Shown one piece after another: positions 49,077-57,484 of a stretch of DNA of 64,000 bases (positions within the stretch are counted from its first letter, which is position 1; every line of letters begins with the position of its first letter). The DNA is from Nakamurella flavida (GTDB taxonomy: Bacteria; Actinomycetota; Actinomycetes; Mycobacteriales; Nakamurellaceae): assembly GCF_030811475.1 (NCBI RefSeq), contig NZ_JAUSQV010000001.1:3545001-3609000 (forward strand). The letters are read 5' to 3'. The notes below the pieces were generated by a model. It saw only the letters and a program-made list of their open reading frames with translations. It searched no databases and had not been told where the DNA came from. A program made the position numbers and the translations under genes.

Positions 49077-49082
49077 TAACCT
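49077..49082 (+). promoter_or_regulatory. -10 box of a probable leaderless dnaX promoter
   Basis: TAACCT, 6 nt, then GTG 49089. No ribosome-binding site precedes the GTG. Same geometry as pta and the MFS gene. Confidence 0.5.
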
Positions 49083-49088
49083 CGGCTC

Positions 49089-51503
49089 GTGTCTCTGGCC
49101 CTGTATCGCAAGTACCGTCCGGCGTCCTTCGCCGAGGTGGTCGGCCAGGAGCACGTGACCGATCCCCTGCGCACGGCGCTGGCCGCCGGCCGGATCAACC
49201 ACGCCTATCTGTTCTCCGGTCCGCGCGGATGCGGCAAGACCTCCAGCGCGCGCATCCTGGCCCGGTCGTTGAACTGTGTTCAGGGCCCGACGCCGGACCC
49301 GTGCGGGGTGTGCGGGTCCTGCGTCGCGCTGGCCCCCGAGGGCCCCGGGTCGCTCGACGTGGTCGAGCTCGACGCGGCCAGTCACGGTGGTGTGGACGAC
49401 ACCCGTGAGCTGCGTGACCGCGCCTTCTACATGCCGGCGGAGTCCCGCTACCGCGTCTTCATCATCGACGAGGCCCACATGGTCACCCCGCAGGGCTTCA
49501 ACGCCCTGCTGAAGATCGTCGAGGAGCCGCCGGAGCACCTCGTCTTCATCTTCGCCACCACCGAGCCGGACAAGGTGCTCACCACCATCCGCTCGCGGAC
49601 CCATCACTACCCCTTCCGGTTGATCCCGCCCGCCGTGCTGCGCGCCCTGCTGGAGCGGCTCTGCGCGGAGGAGGGTGTGGTCGTCGAGCCGGCGGTCTTC
49701 CCCCTGGTCATCCAGGCCGGCGGCGGCTCCGCCCGGGACTCGCTGTCCGTGCTCGACCAATTGCTGGCCGGCGCCGGACCCGAGGGCGTCACCTACCGCA
49801 GCGCCGTCGCCCTGCTCGGGGTCACCGACACCGCCCTGCTGGACGAGATGGTCGACGCCCTGGCCGCCGCGGACGGGGCGTCGGTGTTCGGCGCCGTGGA
49901 CCGGGTGGTCGAGGCCGGGCACGACCCCCGCCGATTCGCCGCCGATCTCCTGCAGCGCCTGCGGGACCTGCTCGTGCTGCACGCCGTCCCCGACGCCGGG
50001 GCGAAGGGGCTGATCGACTGTCCCGAGGACGAGTTGGCGGCCATGGCCGGTCAGGCGGAGCGGTTGGGCGCCGGGACGCTCGCCCGGATCGCGGACATCC
50101 TGCACACCGGTCTGGTCGACATGCGGGGCACCACGGCGCCCCGGCTGGTGCTGGAACTGTTGTGCGCCCGGATGCTACTGCCCGACACGTCAGCGGCCGA
50201 CGGTGCGATGCTGCACCGGTTGGAACGGATGGAACGCCGGATGGCCATCGCGGACTCGGTGGAGCCCGGCAACGGGTCGGCCCCGTCCGGGCGGGGCACC
50301 GAGCTGCCGTCCGGGCCCCGTGCCGCCGCGCCCGCGGACGGCCCGGCCCGGATGCCGTCCGCCCCGCCCCTGCCCGCTCCGCCGGCCCTGCGTACCGCCG
50401 GTGCCGATGCCTCGCATCCCGCCGACGGTGGCGACACCGCCCCGGATCGCGCCGGGGCCGACCGGGACACCCCGCCGGCGTCCGCCGCGGGGGAGCAGGC
50501 TCCGGCGACCGCGACGGACCGACCGCGGGCCGACCCCGGATCCACCGGCCGGTCCACCCCGACCCAGCCCACCCGTCCCGAACCCACCCGGTCCGCACCG
50601 GCCTCGCCGACCCGGGTGCCGGACGGCCCGGGTGTGGTGCCCAGCCTCGGCCTCCCCGTACCGCCGGTGCTGTCCTCCCGCCGGCCGACCCGGTCGGACA
50701 CCGACCAGGCGTCGTCCCGACAGGACGCGACGGCGCGGCCGGCTCCGGCCACCGACCGGGACCCCACCGGTGGGCCCGAGCGGGTCGACCGGGCCGCGGG
50801 CCCCCGGGGGACGGGCTCGGCCGGTCAGGCCGGTCAGTCGGCGAACGGCGCACGCGCCGACCGCTCACCGAACCCCGACCCCGGTGAGCGGCCCGACAAC
50901 GGTCGGCCGCCGGCCGATCGCGGGGCGGGTCGGACCGAGGCGTCCACGGCGAGCGCTGCGCCGGCCCAGGGCGCGGGCGGATCCGGCCCGGGCGCCATCG
51001 ACGCCGCCGACATCCGCAAGATGTGGCCGGAGATCCTCGCCGCGGTCAAGAAGCGTCGGCGGACCACGCAGATCCTGTTGGACTCGGCGACCGTCCGCTC
51101 GGTCGACCGCGGCGTGCTGATGCTGACCATGCCCAGCCCCGGGATGGCCCGGCGGGTGCTGGAGACGGCGAACGTGACGATCCTGCGGGAGGCGCTGGTC
51201 GAGGTGGCCGGGGTCGACTGGACGGTCAACTGCGATGCCGGCGGGGACGGCGGAGGCGCGTCCCCCGGCGGTGGGGGTCCGCGCGGGTCGGACCCCCGGC
51301 GCGGGCCGCAGTCGCCCGACGGCGACGTGCCGCCGCCGAGCGACGCCGACGCCCCGGTCGACGACGCCGAGGACATCCCCGACGACTACGACCAGCCGCA
51401 CGACGCCGCGGCCTCGATCCCGGTCCGCGAGCCCGTGGCGGCGGCGATCGAGCTGCTGACCACCCAACTGGGCGCGCGGCGGCTGGAACCGCCGCCGGTC
51501 TGA
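49089..51503 (+). CDS. dnaX: DNA polymerase III subunits gamma/tau
   Basis: An 804-residue clamp-loader ATPase. AAA+ domain: ALYRKYRPASFAEVVGQEHV, Walker A SGPRGCGKTSSAR, zinc module with CVQGPTPDPCGVCGSC, Walker B FIIDEAHMVT, FATTEPDKV. Domain III continues to about residue 370. Residues 390-635 are Pro/Ala/Thr-rich and disordered. A C-terminal tau-like domain (about 640-735, IRKMWPEILAAVKKRRRTTQILLDSATV) and an acidic tail follow. Full-length tau. Adjacent to ffs as usual, but ybaB/recR do not follow. Confidence 0.97.
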   Translation: MSLALYRKYRPASFAEVVGQEHVTDPLRTALAAGRINHAYLFSGPRGCGKTSSARILARSLNCVQGPTPDPCGVCGSCVALAPEGPGSLDVVELDAASHGGVDDTRELRDRAFYMPAESRYRVFIIDEAHMVTPQGFNALLKIVEEPPEHLVFIFATTEPDKVLTTIRSRTHHYPFRLIPPAVLRALLERLCAEEGVVVEPAVFPLVIQAGGGSARDSLSVLDQLLAGAGPEGVTYRSAVALLGVTDTALLDEMVDALAAADGASVFGAVDRVVEAGHDPRRFAADLLQRLRDLLVLHAVPDAGAKGLIDCPEDELAAMAGQAERLGAGTLARIADILHTGLVDMRGTTAPRLVLELLCARMLLPDTSAADGAMLHRLERMERRMAIADSVEPGNGSAPSGRGTELPSGPRAAAPADGPARMPSAPPLPAPPALRTAGADASHPADGGDTAPDRAGADRDTPPASAAGEQAPATATDRPRADPGSTGRSTPTQPTRPEPTRSAPASPTRVPDGPGVVPSLGLPVPPVLSSRRPTRSDTDQASSRQDATARPAPATDRDPTGGPERVDRAAGPRGTGSAGQAGQSANGARADRSPNPDPGERPDNGRPPADRGAGRTEASTASAAPAQGAGGSGPGAIDAADIRKMWPEILAAVKKRRRTTQILLDSATVRSVDRGVLMLTMPSPGMARRVLETANVTILREALVEVAGVDWTVNCDAGGDGGGASPGGGGPRGSDPRRGPQSPDGDVPPPSDADAPVDDAEDIPDDYDQPHDAAASIPVREPVAAAIELLTTQLGARRLEPPPV

Positions 51504-51535
51504 GCGGTCCGTCCCGACACGAGCGGAGAGAACGT

Positions 51536-52297
51536 ATGCGGCGCAACAGGGTCCGGGACCTGCTGGCGCAGGACGAGCAGGTCGTCACCGGCTGGGTGAC
51601 GACCGGCAGCTCCTATGCCGCCGAGGTCGTCGCCCACTCCGGGGTCGACGCGGTCACCCTCGACCTGCAGCACGGCATGTTTGACGTCCCGCAGGCGATC
51701 GCCTGCCTGCAGGCCGTCTCGACGACCAGTGCGGTCCCGCTGGTGCGGTGCCGGTCGCACGACGCGGCGGACATCGGTCACCTGCTGGACGCCGGGGCGT
51801 ACGGGATCATCTGCCCGAACGTCGACACCGATGAGCAGGCCCAGGCGCTCGTCCGGGCGTGCCGGTATCCCCCGACCGGACGTCGCAGCCTGGGTCCGTC
51901 ACGGGGGGTCCTGTACGGCGGTGCGGACTATCCGCAGCACGCCGACGACACCGTGCTCGTCATCCCGATGATCGAGTCGGTGCGGGCGGTGGAGAACCTC
52001 GACGCCATCCTGGCCGTCGACGGTGTCGACGCCGTCTTCGTGGGCCCCACCGACCTGTCGTGGGACGCCGGGCTGCCGCCCACCTCGGCGACGGTCGCCG
52101 ACGAGCTGGCCGACCTGCTCCGGCACATCGTGGACCGGGCGCGGGCGGCCTCCGTCCCGGCGGGCATCTTCTCCCTCACCCCGGACCAGGGCCGGCAGTT
52201 CGCCGAGTGGGGTTACCGCCTGATCGCGCCGGGTACCGACATGATGATGCTGCGGGCCGCCACCGAGCGGGCGGTGGCGGTGCTGCGACGGGTCTGA
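51536..52297 (+). CDS. HpcH/HpaI-family aldolase
   Basis: A 253-residue class II pyruvate-type aldolase, TIM barrel: GWVTTGSSYAAEVVAHSGVDAVTLDLQHG (catalytic His region), PLVRC, AGAYGIICPNVDTDEQA, metal-binding Glu in VIPMIESVRAVEN and Asp in VFVGPTDLS, then APGTDMMML. It cleaves or forms 4-hydroxy-2-oxo acids, but the precise substrate is unknown. ATG 51536 follows GGAGAG. It occupies the place where ybaB/recR are commonly found behind dnaX. Confidence 0.88.
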   Translation: MRRNRVRDLLAQDEQVVTGWVTTGSSYAAEVVAHSGVDAVTLDLQHGMFDVPQAIACLQAVSTTSAVPLVRCRSHDAADIGHLLDAGAYGIICPNVDTDEQAQALVRACRYPPTGRRSLGPSRGVLYGGADYPQHADDTVLVIPMIESVRAVENLDAILAVDGVDAVFVGPTDLSWDAGLPPTSATVADELADLLRHIVDRARAASVPAGIFSLTPDQGRQFAEWGYRLIAPGTDMMMLRAATERAVAVLRRV

Positions 52298-52299
52298 CA

Positions 52300-52316
52300 C
52301 CGGGGGACGACCCCGG
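52300..52316 (+). terminator. Terminator-like hairpin after the aldolase gene
   Basis: CCGGGG, 5-nt loop, CCCCGG, 2 nt after the stop codon. Confidence 0.45.
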
Positions 52317-52350
52317 CGGCGGTGACGCGGCCGGATCGCCGGAGTCGCGC

Positions 52351-52368
52351 TCGACCCGATGGGGTCGA
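52351..52368. terminator. Second hairpin in the convergent gap
   Basis: TCGACCC, loop GATG, GGGTCGA, 4 nt from the MBL-fold gene's stop codon (minus strand). Confidence 0.4.
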
Positions 52369-52372
52369 TCGG

Positions 52373-53002
52373 TCAGTGGCCGCGCACGACCCATTCGTCG
52401 AGCTGGGGGGCCTCGTCGCCGATGGTGGTGTCCCCGCCGTGTCCGGTGTGCACGACGGTCTGCGGCGGCAGGGTCAGCAGGCGGGTCGAGATCGAGTCGA
52501 TGATGGTCGGGAAGTCCGAGAACGACCGGCCTGTCGCCCCCGGTCCGCCCTGGAAGAGGGTGTCGCCGGTGAAGACCACCCCGAGGTCGGGGAACGAGAG
52601 GCAGACCGCCCCCGGCGCGTGGCCGGGAGTGAGCAGGACGGTGCCGCGCACCCCCGCGACCTCGATCTCCTGGCCGTCCGCGAGGTCCCAGTCCCACCGC
52701 CGGTCGGTGTGCGCCATGCCCCAGAGGGGCGCTCCGGCCGGGTGCAGCATGATCGGCGCCCGGGTGGCGTCGGCCAGCGCCGGTGCCGCGTTCACGTGGT
52801 CGTTGTGGGCGTGGGTGCAGAAGATGCCGACCACCCGGCGGTCGCCCACCGCGGTGAGGATCTCCCGGGCGTCGTGGGCGGCGTCGATGACGAGCACCTC
52901 GGCGTCGTCACCGACCAGCCAGACGTTGTTCTCGACGTCCCAGGAGCCCCCGTCGAGCTCGAAAGCGCCTGAGGTGACGATCTTGTCGATGCGCGCCGCC
53001 AT
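52373..53002 (-). CDS. MBL-fold metallo-hydrolase (glyoxalase II-like)
   Basis: A 209-residue metallo-beta-lactamase-fold protein: FCTHAHNDHVNAAP (HxHxDH), a third His in LLTPGHAPGAVCL, VVFTGDTLFQGGPGATGR with the bridging Asp, and VVHTGHGGDTTIGDE. This matches the small actinobacterial glyoxalase II-like group. Its members next to mycothiol-dependent formaldehyde dehydrogenase (mscR) are thought to be thioester hydrolases, but no mscR is here. ATG 53002 follows CAGGGGA. Confidence 0.9.
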   Translation of the reverse strand: MAARIDKIVTSGAFELDGGSWDVENNVWLVGDDAEVLVIDAAHDAREILTAVGDRRVVGIFCTHAHNDHVNAAPALADATRAPIMLHPAGAPLWGMAHTDRRWDWDLADGQEIEVAGVRGTVLLTPGHAPGAVCLSFPDLGVVFTGDTLFQGGPGATGRSFSDFPTIIDSISTRLLTLPPQTVVHTGHGGDTTIGDEAPQLDEWVVRGH

Positions 53003-53137
53003 GCTAATCCCCTGCCCGTCGCCCGCCCCGGATCGATCTCCCGGGCGGTCCCACCGACACCCGGTGGTCGGGGCCAGCCTGCCCGAGCCGTCGCGCGGTT
53101 GTCGAATCCCCGCCCACCCACGGCGGCGCCCGGAGAT

Positions 53138-53236
53138 CTACCGGTCTCCCCGTTGGGCCAGCAGGGCCAGGCGCTGCAACGTCTCCCGGTTGCGGGGGGC
53201 GATGGCGGCGTCCTGGGCGGCTCCCGGGTGGGTTCA
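53138..53236 (-). pseudogene. Possible lost C-terminus of the SoxA-like gene (in-frame extension after TGA)
   Basis: Directly after the TGA at 53236-53234 the same frame stays open for 31 codons to a TAG at 53140-53138. It reads THPGAAQDAAIAPRNRET then LQRLALLAQRGDR, with the same strong GC3 as neighbouring genes. Restoring Trp (TGG) at the TGA would give a smooth protein. It could be a nonsense mutation or a sequencing error. Confidence 0.4.
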
Positions 53237-54691
53237 GTCGACGGGTAGGCCGGCAGCGGGTGCGGCCAGCAGGCGGGCCCACTCCGGCCCCGGCCCGGCT
53301 CCGTCGGGACCGCGGGTCCCTGGCCCGTTCGTCAGGCTGTCGACCGTGCGGTCGGTCGCCGGGTCGAGGAGGATCTCCGCCCGCTCACCTGCCGCCGGGT
53401 CATGGTCCAGCACGGGGGGGAGCAGCACCGGGGGAGTGCGGGTCGGCTCCAGGTCGACCGGCGGGGGGAGGACGACCATCTCGCCACTGAGGCCCTTGAG
53501 TGCGCCGGCTCCGGCGCCGTCGGCCACGCATTCCGCGTTCGTTCGCAGTCCTCGGGCGGCCCCCACGACATGCAGGTGGTCGAGGTCGGACACCGGCAGG
53601 TAGGCGCCGCGGTCGGCGTCGAAGGCGACCTGCCCGCCGCAGGAGGTGAACAGGCGGAGCTCCGGGCTCCACCCCCCGGCCACCGCGAGCAGGTCGGCGG
53701 GCACGGCGCGACCGGTACCGTCCGCGGCGCGCAACCGCACCCCGACCAGGCAGCCGGCGTCGTCGGTGACCACCCCGGTCACCGACGACTCGTTCAGGAC
53801 CGAGCCGGTCGGAACGGGGTCGTACGACTTGCCGGGATAGGTGGCCGCGGGGGCGCCGTCGGGATCCGGGCGTGGGTCGACGAGGGCCACGGCCGCGCCC
53901 ACGGCCAGCAGGTCCCCGGCCACCCGGTAGGCGTCGTCGTCGCCGGCCAGCAGGACGACCTGTTCACCGGCGAGCACGCCGTAGCGCAGCAGAAAGGCCC
54001 GGACCGCCCCGGCAGGCATGACCCCGGGGGTGCCGTTGCCAGGGAACAGGGCCGGTCGTTCCACCGCGCCGGTGGCCAGCACCACGCGGCCGGCCGCGAT
54101 GCGGTTCCGGCGCCCGGCTCCGTGTCGGACGAAGACCTCCACCCCGCCGCCAGGATCCGCCCCGGCGCCGGGATCGTCGTCGCTGCCGGCGCCGCGCGGG
54201 TCGCCGTCGGCGGGGGTGCCGGGCTCCGGGCCGGGGGAGAGCTGTTCGACCTCGGTCCCGAAGAGCAGCTCGGCTCCGAGGCCGGCCAGTTCCTCGACGG
54301 TCTCCTGCGCCCAGCGCACCTCGGCGTCGGTGAGCATCGCTCCGCCGGGTCCGGACGCGCGGTCGGCGACGGTCACCCGCAGGCCGGTCCGGGCGGCGGT
54401 CAGCGCGGCGGACAGGCCGGCGGGCCCGGCCCCGACGACCAGCACGTCACAGGCGGGTGCCGGGTCGCCGGCGGGCCCGGTGAAGCCGAGGATCGATCCG
54501 GGCACCTCTCCGTCACGGATCACCCCGCGCGGCCGTCCCGCGGCCGAGGTGCGGGCGACCATGGCGCCGGAGGCCACGAAGACAGCGGTGGGGCTGTCCC
54601 CGGGGAAGGTCTGCTCGCCCGAGCCGTCCGGGCCCAGGTGCGGGCGGCTGCGGTCGATCCGCCCGCCGGAGGCCATCCGCCGACCCACCAT
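53234..54691 (-). CDS. FAD/NAD-dependent oxidoreductase, short sarcosine-oxidase-alpha-like
   Basis: A 485-residue flavoprotein. The N-terminus (ASGGRIDRSRP, later [16 protein letters not shown]) recalls the SoxA alpha-subunit lead but lacks its ferredoxin-like core. The dinucleotide domain is clear: CDVLVVGAGPAGLSAALTAARTG, VVLATGAVERPALFPGNGTPG, VVLLAGDDDAYRVAGDLLA. It ends with GAGAGALKGLSGEMV and a Pro-rich tail. Full-length SoxA is about 950 residues with a GCV_T-like aminomethyltransferase half, which is absent. soxB/D/G are not nearby. glyA lies just upstream, as in many sarcosine operons. ATG 54691 is used; 54676 is an alternative. Confidence 0.75.
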   Translation of the reverse strand: MVGRRMASGGRIDRSRPHLGPDGSGEQTFPGDSPTAVFVASGAMVARTSAAGRPRGVIRDGEVPGSILGFTGPAGDPAPACDVLVVGAGPAGLSAALTAARTGLRVTVADRASGPGGAMLTDAEVRWAQETVEELAGLGAELLFGTEVEQLSPGPEPGTPADGDPRGAGSDDDPGAGADPGGGVEVFVRHGAGRRNRIAAGRVVLATGAVERPALFPGNGTPGVMPAGAVRAFLLRYGVLAGEQVVLLAGDDDAYRVAGDLLAVGAAVALVDPRPDPDGAPAATYPGKSYDPVPTGSVLNESSVTGVVTDDAGCLVGVRLRAADGTGRAVPADLLAVAGGWSPELRLFTSCGGQVAFDADRGAYLPVSDLDHLHVVGAARGLRTNAECVADGAGAGALKGLSGEMVVLPPPVDLEPTRTPPVLLPPVLDHDPAAGERAEILLDPATDRTVDSLTNGPGTRGPDGAGPGPEWARLLAAPAAGLPVD

Positions 54692-54713
54692 GGTGTGCGC
54701 CCGCCCGCCGGGA

Positions 54714-56111
54714 TCAGGCCCGCGGGGACAGTTCGGCGGGCGTGGCCGATCCGACAGGATCGGTGCCCACGTAGAGCGGGTGACGGGCGGCGAGGGCGGC
54801 GACCCGGGCGCGCAGGCCGTCGGCCAGGTCGTCGGCGAGCTCGCCGACCGGCGCGATCAGGGCGGTCGCGATGATGTCGGCGACCTCCGTGAAGTCGGTG
54901 TCGGTGAAGCCGCGGGTGGCCAGCGCCGGGGTGCCGATCCGCAGACCCGACGTCACCATCGGCGGGCGCGGGTCGAACGGGACGGCGTTGCGGTTGACGG
55001 TGATACCCACGGAGTGCAGCCGGTCCTCGGCGGCCCGGCCGTCCAGGTCGGAGTCGCGCAGGTCGACGAGCACCAGGTGGACCTCGGTACCCCCGGTCAG
55101 CACGGTGATGCCGGCGTCGGCGACGTCGGGCTGCACCAGGCGTTGGGCGAGTAGGGCCGCGCCCCGCAGGGTGCGCTGCTGCCGGTCGGTGAACGACGGG
55201 TCGGCGGCCATCCGGAACGCGACGGCCTTGGCCGCGATGACGTGCTCGAGCGGGCCGCCCTGCTGGCCGGGGAACACCGCCGAGTTGATCTTCTTGGCCA
55301 GGTCCGGGTCGTTGCTCAGGATGACGCCGCCGCGCGGGCCGCCCAGGGTCTTGTGCGTGGTGGTGGTGACGACGTGGGCGTGCGGCACCGGCGAGGGGTG
55401 CAGGCCGGCGGCGACCAGGCCGGCGAAGTGCGCCATGTCCACCATGAGGTAGGCACCGACCTCGTCGGCGATCTCCCGGAACCGGGCGAAATCCAGGTGC
55501 CGGGGGTAGGCCGACCAGCCGGCGATGATCAGCTTGGGCCGGTGCTCCCGGGCCAGGCGCGCGACCTCCGCCATGTCGATGCGGTGGTCCTCCTTGGAGA
55601 CCTCGTACGCGGCCACCTCGTAGAGCAGCCCGGAGAAGTTGATGCGCATGCCGTGGGTGAGGTGCCCGCCGTGGGCCAGGGACAGCCCGAGGATGGTGTC
55701 GCCCGGCTTGATCAGTGCCTGCATGGCCGCGGCGTTGGCCTGCGCGCCCGAGTGCGGCTGGACGTTGGCGAACTTCGCGCCGAAGAGGTCCTTGATGCGG
55801 CTGATGGCCAGCGATTCGATGACGTCGACGTTCTCGCAGCCGCCGTAGTAGCGGCGACCCGGGTAGCCCTCGGCGTACTTGTTGGTGAGCACGCTGCCCT
55901 GGGCCTGCATGGCCGCGACCGCCGCGAAGTTCTCGCTGGCGATCATCTCCAGGGTGTCCTGCTGACGGCGCAGTTCACGGCCGATGTACTCGGCGACCTC
56001 CGGGTCGGCGACGGCCAGCGGCGCATCCAGACCGGGCCACGCGGGCGTGGTGGCCGCGGCCGCATCCGGGGCGGCCGGTGCCGGGGTGGCCTGAACGGTC
56101 GGAGTGCTCAT
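54714..56111 (-). CDS. glyA: Serine hydroxymethyltransferase
   Basis: A 465-residue PLP enzyme interconverting serine and glycine with tetrahydrofolate. Marks: [89 protein letters not shown] (Schiff-base Lys), [14 protein letters not shown] and [14 protein letters not shown]. The N-terminus has ~25 extra Ala/Pro residues. ATG 56111 follows GAGGGAG. It lies 22 nt upstream of the SoxA-like gene; both could act in one-carbon metabolism from sarcosine/glycine. Confidence 0.97.
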   Translation of the reverse strand: MSTPTVQATPAPAAPDAAAATTPAWPGLDAPLAVADPEVAEYIGRELRRQQDTLEMIASENFAAVAAMQAQGSVLTNKYAEGYPGRRYYGGCENVDVIESLAISRIKDLFGAKFANVQPHSGAQANAAAMQALIKPGDTILGLSLAHGGHLTHGMRINFSGLLYEVAAYEVSKEDHRIDMAEVARLAREHRPKLIIAGWSAYPRHLDFARFREIADEVGAYLMVDMAHFAGLVAAGLHPSPVPHAHVVTTTTHKTLGGPRGGVILSNDPDLAKKINSAVFPGQQGGPLEHVIAAKAVAFRMAADPSFTDRQQRTLRGAALLAQRLVQPDVADAGITVLTGGTEVHLVLVDLRDSDLDGRAAEDRLHSVGITVNRNAVPFDPRPPMVTSGLRIGTPALATRGFTDTDFTEVADIIATALIAPVGELADDLADGLRARVAALAARHPLYVGTDPVGSATPAELSPRA

Positions 56112-56481
56112 GCTGTTGCTCCCTCGAGGACGACGACTTGCCCGGGACGGCGTACGCCGGTGGCCGGATGTCGACCCACCTGCGGCCGCGCGGCCCCTGA
56201 CCACGGTAGTGACCGGGGATGGACCAGTCGAACCCGTGTGCGTGCCGGTCGACGGCCCGGTCGGGTGATCCTGGTCGCTCCGCGTTCCGCCAAGTGGGCG
56301 AAGATCGCCGACGGGCGCCTTTCCGGTGTCGACCTGGTTGCGCGATCACCGCCCGGTGTTACCGTTTCGAGATAAGCGGAAAAGAATTGTGAAAGCGCCA
56401 GTAAATGCCGGTCCGTCCGCGGGCGGAATGGCGTCCCGGCGCACCGAGCACATGCGCGTGACCGAGAGACGGGTGGAGACA
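56112..56481. other. 370-nt divergent intergenic region
   Basis: Lies between glyA (minus) and the small secreted protein gene (plus). The part at 56340-56410 is clearly AT-richer (GTTTCGAGATAAGCGGAAAA, 56363-56382) and is a likely promoter and leader for the plus-strand gene. I found no recognisable glycine, SAM or other riboswitch ahead of glyA. No gene seen. Confidence 0.6.
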
Positions 56482-57015
56482 ATGGGTGTCAGGTCGGATG
56501 TCAGCAGGAGCGTCACGCGAATGGTGTCGGCCGGAGCGCTGGCGGTGGCGCTGACCGTCGGTGGTCCGCTGGCCGGACAGGCGATGGCGGTGCCGGTCAA
56601 CTGCGACGCGGTGAACAACCAGTACGCGGTCTCCAATGCGACCGAGACATTCACACCGGACGGGAGCGCGGCCGTCGTCCTCGACCCGGGTCAGAGCACC
56701 ACCGTCACCGTCGGGACCACGGTGAGCGCCACGGGGACGATCTCCGCGTCGGCCACGGCCGAGGCCGGTGCCATCTTCGCCTCCGCTTCGGCGACCGTCG
56801 GCATCTCGCTTTCGGCCAGCATCAGCAGAACGCTCCAGACGGCCATCACCGCCACCGCCACGGACTCGCGTGCCATCTATCAGCTCGGGTTCCAGTCCAC
56901 GGCCTTCTCGTGGGAGCAGTACAGCGTCGACCCCAGCACGTGTGTGCGGACCGTGAGCAGGACGGGTACCGGAACCGGCCTGCAGAACGCCATCTACTTC
57001 AAGCAGGTCGGCTGA
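56482..57015 (+). CDS. Small secreted Ser/Thr/Ala-rich protein
   Basis: A 177-residue exported protein that I cannot assign. The signal peptide ends near residue 36 (GQAMA/VPVN). The mature part has one Cys near each end (Cys41, and TCVR about 28 residues from the C-terminus), a likely disulfide. Its centre (about 75-130) is a long alternating polar/small stretch such as TVTVGTTVSATGTISASA and AIFASASATVGISLSASISR, suggesting extended amphipathic beta strands. Similar stretches occur in beta-hairpin pore formers of the aerolysin type, but homology is not shown. ATG 56482 follows GGTGGAG; earlier in-frame starts lack a ribosome-binding site. Confidence 0.7.
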   Translation: MGVRSDVSRSVTRMVSAGALAVALTVGGPLAGQAMAVPVNCDAVNNQYAVSNATETFTPDGSAAVVLDPGQSTTVTVGTTVSATGTISASATAEAGAIFASASATVGISLSASISRTLQTAITATATDSRAIYQLGFQSTAFSWEQYSVDPSTCVRTVSRTGTGTGLQNAIYFKQVG

Positions 57016-57484
57016 CGTCCGCTCGGGTGTCGGCCGGTGGGCGGACACCCGGCGACGGGTGTCCCACGCCCTCGTGCGTCTCGGGAGGGCCTCGACCTGG
57101 CAGCCGGTCCGGATGATCTCCGGGCCGGCTGTCGGCCGGGCCGACCGACCGGCGTCCCGCCCGCCTGCTCCCACCCCGCCCCGGTCGTCCGTGTTTCGTC
57201 CTCCCGGCCGGCCCCCGCCACGCTGGCCCCGCCACACGATCCTCGGCTGAGCCCCGGACCTGCGCAGAGTTTGCGCCGAACGGGCCCCTGGACGGCAGAT
57301 TCTCTCCGAGTGAGCGGCCGGCCCGTGCTTCATCCAGGTAACGATGCGATGAACCGGCGGGCCGTCACCTCACGCGCCCCTTACGGTCTGCAGAACCCGC
57401 GCCGGACCCGGCGGGGGTGTTGTGCTGCGGAACCGCCCACCGGTTCCGCCCGCCTGTGCCGCCGACCCACCCTGGAGGACCTCC
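57016..57484. other. 469-nt region upstream of the ABC importer operon
   Basis: It begins with a terminator hairpin (57043-57064) and ends with GGAGG ahead of GTG 57485. In between, short open frames lack coding bias. AGTTTGCGCCGAA (about 57269-57281) is the only moderately AT-rich patch. No promoter can be fixed by eye, and no gene is seen. Confidence 0.55.
57043..57064 (+). terminator. Terminator-like hairpin after the secreted protein gene
   Basis: GGACACCCG, loop GCGA, CGGGTGTCC: a 9-bp perfect stem, 27 nt after the stop codon. Confidence 0.55.

Noticed and set aside
48324-50105. Long minus-strand frame antisense to dnaX that continues the DedA-like gene upstream
   Set aside because: Only the part up to GTG 48827 has membrane-protein character; the rest is a shadow of dnaX.
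53234-53236. In-frame TGA read as selenocysteine
   Set aside because: I see no SECIS-like hairpin right after it, and the family is not a known selenoprotein. A nonsense change or sequence error is simpler.
56112-56260. A glycine or ZTP riboswitch ahead of glyA
   Set aside because: I searched by eye for the conserved blocks of these aptamers on the minus strand and did not find them.
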